Shown here: positions 57,490 to 64,000 of the stretch, piece after piece
How the letters are laid out: each line of letters starts with the position of its first letter
Numbering within the stretch: position 1 is the stretch's first letter
Notes under the pieces: generated by a model
What the model was told of the DNA's origin: nothing
Seen by the model: the letters and a program-made list of their open reading frames with translations, nothing else
Database searches by the model: none
Translations under genes and position numbers: made by a program
Source: Procambarus clarkii
Taxonomy: Eukaryota > Arthropoda > Malacostraca > Decapoda > Cambaridae
Assembly: GCF_040958095.1 (NCBI RefSeq)
Contig: NC_091195.1
Location: forward strand, 27,128,881 to 27,192,880
Direction of reading: 5' to 3'
Length of the DNA: 64,000 nt

Positions 57490-58064
57490 CCTAGAAGCTG
57501 ATTAAGAACAAACCTTGCTTGGACCAGAAGCAATGCCTTAAGCCAAACTGTAGCATTGGTCAGAGAACACTCCCTTTCCCAAATTTACCAAATTTCCCTT
57601 TCTGCAAAGGGATCGTGCAAGTGCGTCTGTGGAGGGGTAGGCGCCGATCAAGCCCCTCTAGTCAGATGGGGGTAAAAGGTGCAGTTGTCACAGAGAGAGA
57701 AGGAGCCACTCCAGGTGATGAGGTGGTCATCACTGGGGACTTGGGGCTCAACCCTGCCACAGGGAAAGGAGGGGGAGCAGGATGGGAGGGGGGGGGGGGT
57801 AGTCAGGAGAGTTAAAGGAGCAGCTTGCTCTGGGCCCAATGTAGCGGAGGCTACAGAGCCCGACCTTCCATACCAGTTGTGAAAAAGTATGAATCTTTTT
57901 AATTTTTGTGGATTTAAAAAAATATTTTTTATTTCGTTATCCTCATTCCTGTCGGGATATTCAAATATTACATCCGGCAACTTAAACTGAAAGTGTGGAT
58001 GGGTCTCCTGAGGAAGGACTTGCTTAGCTAACACGCTAAGTGAAGTAAGCAGTTCATTCCTCAC
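57490..58064. other. Unassigned sequence
   Basis: No gene or family recognised. Contains a G run (57788-57800). A 186-codon minus frame crossing it runs into LINE-A tail and lacks any domain, so it is not annotated. Confidence 0.45.
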
Positions 58065-58179
58065 TTTGGGACCATATATAGATTTAGATTTTTTATTCAG
58101 GTAAAGGAACATGCATTGAGTTACATACATAATGTTGGATTTAAAGATAGAGGCAGTACATACAATACCTAAAGCCACT

Positions 58180-58458
58180 ACAGTCTCCGTGGTGTAGTGG
58201 TAAGACACTCGCCTGGCGTTCCGCGAGTGCTATGTCAGGGGTTCGTATCCTGGCCGGGGAGGATTTACTGGGCGCAAATCCTTAACTGTAGCCTCTGTTT
58301 AACGCAACAGTAAAATGTGTACTTGGTTGTAACAACGATTCTTCGCGGCAGGGGATCGTATTCCAGGGACCATAGGATTAAGGACCTGCCCGAAACGCTA
58401 CGCGTACTAGTGGCTGTACAAGAATGTAACAACTCTTCTATATATCTCAACAACAACA
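58180..58458 (+). mobile_element. tRNA-headed SINE with LINE-type tail, copy 2
   Basis: Head TCCGTGGTGTAGTGGTAAG with B box GGTTCGTATCC, and a body as in the 39.4-kb copy. Tail TGCCCGAAACGCTACGCGTA (58387 on), then ATATATCTCAACAACAACAA. Inserted into the LINE-A tail; only a 4-bp ACTA duplication is visible. Confidence 0.82.
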
Positions 58459-58873
58459 ACTAGTACGCACAGCGTTTCGGGCAAGGTGAGGCGGAGGGGG
58501 AAAACACTTAGACTAAAACTTAATAGTAATTGAGCTTAAAGTATAAATTGTGTTAAAAAATAAAAAAAGGGAGGGGGAAACAAGGCAGAGAATAGCAATT
58601 ATACAAGTTGGTCAACAAACAGCAATGATTACAATAGTAGGACATAGGTTGACATTTAGGGGTAAGGTAGGTTACATGGAGTATATTAGGTAGTTTTTAG
58701 TTTTTATCTTCAACTGGTTGAAAGAGGTACAGTCTTTGACATGAATGGGAAGGTCATTCCACATTCTGGGTCCCTTGATTTATTGAGCATTTCTAGTTAG
58801 ATTAAGTCGTAATCTTGGGATATTGAATATTTGTTTCTGGTGTGGTGCTCATGGGTTCGGTTGTTACAACTTT

Positions 58874-60835
58874 CTAAGATGTTTTAAGGTCATGATTGAC
58901 ATTACAGTTCAGAGTTTTAAATATATAGAGTACACAAGAGAGGATGAACAGTGACTTAATATCTAACATATTCAGAGATTTGAGTAGGGGTACCGAGTGA
59001 TGTCTGGGGCCAGAGTTGGATATTGTCCTAATAGCAGCTTTGTGTTGTGTAATTAGAGGACGTAAATGATTTTGGGTAGTAGAACCCCAAGCACAAATAC
59101 CATAGTTGAGATAAGGATAGATGAGGGAGTAATAGAGAGTCACCAGGGCAGGGCGAGGTACATAATATCTGATCTTAGAAAGAATGCCAACAGTTTTAGA
59201 AACTTTTTTTTTTGCTATATTTAGAATGTGTCCCTGGAAATTCAGCTTGTTATCGATGAGGACACCAAGGAATTTACCATCAACTTTGTTACTAATTTGG
59301 ATATTGTTTATTCTTAGACTAATTTTATTTGAGGATTTATTACAAAACAAAATATAGAAAGTTTTATCAATGTTAAGGCTTAGTTTGTTAGCAGTTAGCT
59401 AAAGATGGACTTTCTTTAGTTCAGTATTCATTGTGACATTTAGAGCAAGTGGGTCAGGACTGGAGAAAATGAAGGTTGTGTCATTAGCAAATAAGATTGG
59501 TTTGAGGTGTTGGGAGGCATTTGGAAGGTCATTAATGTAGATGAGAAAGAGGAGAGGGCCAAATATGCTGCCCTGTGGAACACCAATGTTGATGGGTAGG
59601 GTGGGAGAAATGGAATTATTCACAGAAACATACTGGAGCCTGTCAGTAAGGTAAGACTTAAAGTATTGCAGGGAGTGACCTCTGACTACATGATATAATT
59701 TAAGAAGGTTTTGGTGGTTGACAGTGTCAAAAGCCTTTTGTAGGTCCACAAATAACCCAACAGGGAACTCAATTTTATTTAGAGCTGTATGTATCAAGTT
59801 AATAATACTAATCTGTGCATCGTTAGTGCTTTTATTGGGTCTGGAACCATATTGGCAAGAGCTAAGTATGTTGTGCTTGGCTAGATATAAGTAAAGCTGC
59901 TTGTAAATTAGCTTTTCAAATATTTTTGACAAGGTTGGTAGAATTGAGATAGGTCTGTAATTGTTGACCTCAGTGAGATCACCACATTTGTGGACTGGGG
60001 ATACTCTCGCTTTTTTTTTTTAGAATATCTGGAAACGTTTGGAGTTCAAGTGATTTGTTGAAGAACAATACAATGGCAGGAGCTAGAAATCTGGAGGCTT
60101 TTTTTGTAAATTAGAGTTGGTATCTCATCAAGGGCGCTTGACTTAGTTTTAAGGGAAAGGATTACCTCAATAATATCAGAGGAAGTAGCAGGATTTAGGT
60201 ACAGAGACTCTGGATAGTTACCTGTAAGGTAGTCTTTAATATTAGTGAGTGAGGATGGAATATCATGAGCAAGGGATGTCCCAATGGAGAAGTTCCTATT
60301 AAATTCAATAGCAGTGTCAAAGGCTGAAAGCACACTATCGTCATTGGATAGGAGTATTGGTTTTTTATTTTTTTTTTTATCCCAATATTTGGGAAATAGT
60401 GCTCCATGTTTTCTTAAATGTTGCCCTTAATTTGGGTGAATTTATTTTCATAGTAATTTGTTTTGGCTCTCCTAATTATTTTTGTCAGCATTGATGAGTA
60501 TATCTTTGAAAATTCTTTGGAGACAACTCCTAACCTACACTTCTTCTCAAGGTCATGTTTTTTATTAACAGATTTAAGTATCCTCTTTGTAAGCCATGGA
60601 TTGTTTAGCCACTTAGTTGTGACTTGTTTAGTTAGCATAGGACAGTGGGTGTTATAAAGGCTGAGAGTTTTCTGTGGAAATGTTTGTTCTGCTAGGTTGA
60701 TGTTTCCTGTGTCACCTAATTCAGTCTCCCAGTTGATATTAGCAGCGGCAGCAGCTATAAAATTGCCTATAGACGTTTCATTGTGCAGCCTAAAGCTTAT
60801 CTTCCTTGTGTTTAGAGGTGGTTTGTTAATGTTGG
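58874..60835 (-). pseudogene. LINE-A reverse transcriptase, broken
   Basis: The palm is open at 59932-59399: MSKIFEKLIYKQLYLYL, SCQYGSRPNKSTNDA, GLFVDLQKAFDTVNHQ (motif A), IGVPQGSIFGPLLFLIYIND (motif B) and FANDTTFIF. In the last, the catalytic FADD has become FAND, losing one metal-binding Asp. The thumb is 59350-58874 (KFLGVLIDNKLNFQGH, YPYLNYGICAWGS). Frameshifts separate linker, palm and thumb, for example at a poly-T near 60010. The C-terminal ~60 residues are missing from the frame; compare the plus copy at 61.7 kb. Confidence 0.83.
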
Positions 60836-60838
60836 TTC

Positions 60839-60936
60839 TGCCCGAAACGCTTTACGTAATAGTGGCTTTAGGCATTATATGTACTAGCTCTATCTATAAA
60901 TCCATCAATGTTTGTATCACACCTTGTGTTAAATAA
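60839..60936 (+). repeat. Solitary LINE-A-type tail
   Basis: Starts TGCCCGAAACGCTTTACGTA and continues GCTTTAGGCATTATATGTAC. It joins the 5' end of the minus LINE-A copy. Confidence 0.75.
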
Positions 60937-61044
60937 GGGTGTGTCTGTACTATGGGGCCTAGTATTATCTGGATGTAGGGGCAATAGTAAGCATTAACAG
61001 TTATCAAAATGGGAGATCTAAAAGGTCCCGGCCCCCAAATAAAA

Positions 61045-62098
61045 CTATACTCCATCTTTGGCTAACTGCCAACAAACTCACCCTTAACATTGACAAAACC
61101 TTTTATATTCTGTTTGGCAATAAATCCTCTAATCAAATAAATCTCAAAATAAACAATACCCAAATTTGTAACAAATTAGATGGCAAATTCCTTGGCATTC
61201 TCATTGACCACAAGCTGAATTTCCAGGGACACATTCTAAATATATCAAAAAAAGTTTCAAAAACTGTGGGCATTCTTTCTAAGATCAGATATTATGTACC
61301 ACGCCCTGTCCTGGTGACTCTCTATTACTCCCTTACCTATCCATATCTCAACTATGGTATTTGTGCTTGGGGCTCTACTACCCAAAATCATTTACGTCCT
61401 CTAATTACTCAACACAAAGCTGCTATTAGGACAATATTGAACTCTGGCCCCAGACATCACTCACTACCCCTACTCAAATCTCTGAATATGTTAGACATTA
61501 AGTCACTGCACATTCTCTCATGTGTATTATACATATATAAAACGCTAAACTGTAATGCCAATCCTGACCTCAAAAGCTTCATAGAAGGTTGTAACAGAAC
61601 CCATGAGCACCACACCAGAAATAAATACAGTTTTGATATTCCTAGAGTACGACTTAATCAAACTAGAAATGCTCTACAAATCAAGGGGCCCAGAATGTGG
61701 AATGACCTTCCCGACCATGTTAAAGACTGTACCTCTCTCAACCAGTTTAAGATAAAAACGAAGCTATACCTAATAAATTCCCTGTAACCTACCTTACCCC
61801 TCTATTGTCAACCAATGTCTGTTTTTTTTAAAGAGCGCTGTTTGTCGACAGAATTATATTTGTGCTGCTTTTTCAGCTATGTTTTCATTTCTTGTTTTCA
61901 TTTTACTCTTTATGCTCAATTAGTATTAAGCTTTAGTCAATAAAGGTTTTCATGCCCGAAACGCTTTGCGTAATAGTGGCTTTAGGCATTGTATGTACTA
62001 GCTCTATCTATAAGTCCACCAATCTTTGTAAAAATTTCTTGTATGTACAGTATGTACCTTACCTAAATAAACATTTATTTATTTATTTATTTATTATT
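61045..62098 (+). mobile_element. LINE-A copy 3: RT thumb, C-terminus, 3' UTR and tail
   Basis: 5'-truncated at the thumb; coding part to 61787, 3' UTR to 61952 and tail 61953 to ~62060, ending in an (ATTT)n microsatellite (62073-62097). It confirms that the TGCCCGAAACGCT tail belongs to the LINE. Confidence 0.87.
61049..61787 (+). CDS. LINE-A RT C-terminal fragment (open, 5' truncated)
   Basis: A continuous frame of about 245 codons: HLWLTANKLTLNIDKTFYIL, KFLGILIDHKLNFQGHIL, KTVGILSKIRYYVPRPVL, YPYLNYGICAWGSTTQNHLR, RTILNSGPRHHSLPLLKSLN, MWNDLPDHVKDCTSLNQFK, ending KLYLINSL. This is the thumb and C-terminal domain of a CR1/Jockey-like RT. There is no palm, so it cannot be active. Listed as CDS only because the frame is intact; no start codon of its own is expected (the first in-frame GTG near 61266 has no meaning). 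Confidence 0.8.
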
Positions 62099-62608
62099 TA
62101 TACATAGTGCTAAATACTTGGCTACACACAAGGTCAGTCTAGAGGTTGATTTAAGATCTCCTACACAGGAAGAACTGATACTCTCTTACTTCACTTATTT
62201 ATTTATTAACCCCTTAACAACCCCCCATATACATTCCCCCCAATAACAAAAATAATAATTACTTTACCACACTATCTTACGTTAAAAGCCTTGGTCCACT
62301 TAAGCAGGATACAAGGTTTACACTGAACACAAGCTAGGGTAAAGCTCTACTAGGGAAACACTTGAAGCTAGAGTCAGCTTAGGGTAGGGAGACCACGTGG
62401 TTCCACTGGGACCCCCTTTAGAATACCTAGTAATATAAACTCTAAAACACCTACTACACACAAAGTATACTACTCTACACATAGAACATGTGTATGCCAG
62501 AAAATGAATAATGTACACAGTATATACTTAGCTTGAACAAGACACCGAAATAAGGAAACGAGGAAGAAGGGTAGGAGGAAGGGTTGAAGCTAGTCAACCC
62601 TTCCTCGT
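62099..62608. other. Unassigned AT-rich sequence
   Basis: No gene. A short ATTT run near 62205 and a C-rich run near 62225-62242. Confidence 0.45.
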
Positions 62609-62979
62609 CAACCCGTTCTCGCAAATTTAATAAGTCAATATTGACTTATTAAATATGTGCATAGGTGACATACTAAACATAATAGTTTCCCTTGAAAAGC
62701 TTCATAGAAAACACTGACCTTACCTAACCTACTTAGTATGTTAAAATAAGCATCTTATAGCTTCGTAATTACAATTGTTACTTAACCTATTATAGGTATA
62801 GGTTAGGTAATAATTGTAAATACGAAGCAATAAGATGCTTATCTTAACATACTAAGTAGGTTAGGTAAGGTCGGTGTTTTCTATGAAGCTTTTCAAGGGA
62901 AACTATTATGTTAAGTATGTCACCTATGCACATATTTAATAAGTCAATATTGACTTATTAAATTTGCGAGAACGGGTTG
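62609..62979. mobile_element. Nested palindromic (foldback) element, 371 bp
   Basis: The left arm (CAACCCGTTCTCGC...) and right arm (...GCGAGAACGGGTTG) are inverted over ~175 bp with few mismatches, meeting near 62794. Each arm also contains a perfect 30-bp palindrome (62625-62654 and 62934-62963; core AAGTCAATATTGACTT). CCTCGT flanks both sides (62603-62608; 62981-62986), a possible target duplication one base off. No ORF. A non-autonomous DNA element is the likeliest identity. Confidence 0.75.
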
Positions 62980-62994
62980 CCCTCGTACCGCGCG

Positions 62995-63205
62995 CCTCCT
63001 CGCCAACACACACACTCACACATACACACACCCACCCACAATTACAACTCACAATTATAATTCACAATTATACATGAAAGAGTGCAAAATACTTGCACTG
63101 TTAAACTCGACCGAGCTGTCAGCTGCCCCTGACAGCCACGTAACTCACCACAAATCTACCAAAATTACGTTAACAAGTCAGCCACATAAATATATATATA
63201 TATAT
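62995..63205. repeat. CA-rich and (TA)n low-complexity sequence
   Basis: CACACA-type repeats near 63008-63040, ACAATTATA repeats to 63075 and (TA)n at about 63189-63205. Confidence 0.8.
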
Positions 63206-63262
63206 AATCACACTTATCACAGCCTTGGGAACACAACACTTGTATAGAAGCACACACTGGTA

Positions 63263-63332
63263 CCTACGGGCTCACCATAGCCCGTGCTACTTGGAACTGC
63301 TTGTTCCAAGTAGCGAATCTATAACAACAACA
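63263..63332 (+). mobile_element. 70-bp double-hairpin retroposon
   Basis: Bounded by a perfect 11-bp duplication ACACACTGGTA (63252-63262; 63333-63343). Hairpin 1 ACGGGCT/AGCCCGT (63266-63285), hairpin 2 CTACTTGGAAC/GTTCCAAGTAG (63287-63313), then GAATCTATAACAACAACAAC as a retroposon-like tail. No ORF or tRNA head. Confidence 0.8.
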
Positions 63333-63343
63333 ACACACTGGTA

Positions 63344-63689
63344 TTTCTCCACAATAATCAAAGACCAGGAAGCCCCAGTGTTACCACACTGACACTCTAC
63401 CGTGCAAATGATGAACGGTACTGGACTCTCTCTCCTGCAAAAGATTACACGGACATGGGCAAGATAATCTTAAATCACCTAGAATGAATTACCTAAACAC
63501 ATCCCACCGGGGCGGAGTATAAAACACTAAGACAGCCCACACAGTCCTTAGTCTAATATATGTATACTTTGTTCCCATGTGTCCACTCACACACAGACAT
63601 GTACGCCTGCCCACACTAGGCTAAGTCCCTCCGGGACTGACAAGAACATCATAAGGGTGAAAATCTCATGCGCTCACACTTCTCCTCAC
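63344..63689. other. Unassigned sequence with a TATA motif
   Basis: No coding signal. Contains the candidate core promoter listed separately. Confidence 0.45.
63508..63552 (+). promoter_or_regulatory. Candidate core promoter (GC box, TATAAAA, Inr-like)
   Basis: GGGGCGG at about 63509-63515, TATAAAA at 63518-63524, and TTAGTC with its A at 63550, 32 bp from the TATA start. No transcript or ORF is visible downstream, so this is weak. Confidence 0.25.
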
Positions 63690-64000
63690 CTCTAAGGTGC
63701 TTGGAGACAAGATGCTTGGGTTCTGGGAGTTCTTTTACTCCCCAAGCCAAGTGAGAGTTTGATCCACCAGGCTGTTGCTAGGAGCGGCCCGCAGGCCCAC
63801 ATATACCTGGTTGATGGGGTTCTGGGAGTTCTTTTACTCCCCAAGCCCGGCCCAAGGCCAGGCTTGACTTGTGAGAGTTTGGTCCACCAGGCTGTTGCTT
63901 GGAGCGGCCCGCAGGACCACATATACCTGCTTGAGGGGGTTCTGGGAGTTCTTCTACTGCCCAAGCCCGGCCCGAGGCCAGGCTTGACTTGTGAGAGTTT
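63690..64000. repeat. Tandem repeat of ~100-121 bp, cut by the window end
   Basis: TTCTGGGAGTTCTT starts at 63721, 63821 and 63940. The first unit lacks a ~21-bp CCCGGCCCAAGGCCAGGCTT part. Units also share GGAGCGGCCCGCAG and ACATATACCTG. Confidence 0.85.

Larger units (their letters stand above)
58065..60838 (-). mobile_element. LINE-A copy 2: linker, RT, 3' UTR and tail
   Basis: On minus from 60835: the end of the endonuclease, a linker (NNPWLTKRILKS), RT palm and thumb, a 3' UTR, then the tail TGCCCGAAACGCTGTGCGTA. A SINE (58180-58458) has inserted exactly inside the tail core; the tail resumes at 58179 and runs to 58065, ending in AATCTAAATC. The linker matches the 1-1216 copy, fixing both as one family. 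Confidence 0.85.

Noticed and set aside
57648..58208. 186-codon minus-strand ORF
   Set aside because: It begins in SINE and LINE-A tail sequence, crosses unrelated DNA and has no recognisable domain.
62740..62850. Telomere-like TTAGG repeats
   Set aside because: Only isolated GGTTAGG/CCTAACC motifs within the palindrome; no tandem array.

Overview
The window is eukaryotic, non-coding genomic DNA made almost entirely of tandem repeats and retroelement remains. It carries metazoan LINEs (APE-type endonuclease, CR1-like and RNase H-bearing), Penelope-like elements, tRNA-derived SINEs and AT-rich palindromic elements. From general recollection of the SINE and CR1-like tails, an arthropod, most likely a decapod crustacean such as a crayfish, is the best guess; this is inference, not proven by the sequence. 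I see no convincing host protein-coding gene, no bacterial gene, no CRISPR array and no complete rRNA.

Layout. 1-1216: 5'-truncated LINE (LINE-A) running off the left edge. 1293-7277, 7699-10808 and 11171-25574: three unrelated minisatellites (28/38, 21/19 and 32 bp units). 25575-37455: nested retroelements on mainly the minus strand: LINE-B, a Penelope/CR1 fusion on plus, a second Penelope fragment, a nearly complete RNase H LINE (ORF1 plus broken ORF2) and a third Penelope fragment, carrying later insertions. 37500-40370: microsatellite and SINEs. 40370-43430: 51-bp and 37-bp minisatellites with a CRE-rich promoter-like stretch between them. 43530-47470: LINE ends and a broken gag-like ORF with an internal minisatellite and a SINE. 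47765-52872: 17-bp minisatellite split by an LTR-like insertion. 52919-58064: SINEs, LINE ORF1 remnant, G-rich 29-bp and 77-bp repeats. 58065-62098: two further LINE-A copies. 62609-64000: nested palindrome, tiny hairpin retroposon and a ~120-bp tandem repeat.

How the parts relate. LINE-A and a tRNA-headed SINE share a 3' tail, which suggests the SINE borrows LINE-A-type machinery. Another SINE group with different heads shares a two-hairpin 3' module. A third group of short structured elements, two copies of a six-hairpin element and one 70-bp two-hairpin element, each sits between perfect 11-bp target-site duplications; the two types appear to share a covarying terminal double hairpin. This last group is the most promising candidate for a poorly described system here. 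About half of the window is minisatellite, several arrays show recent higher-order duplication, and parts of the 32-bp array look like unpolished long-read sequence.
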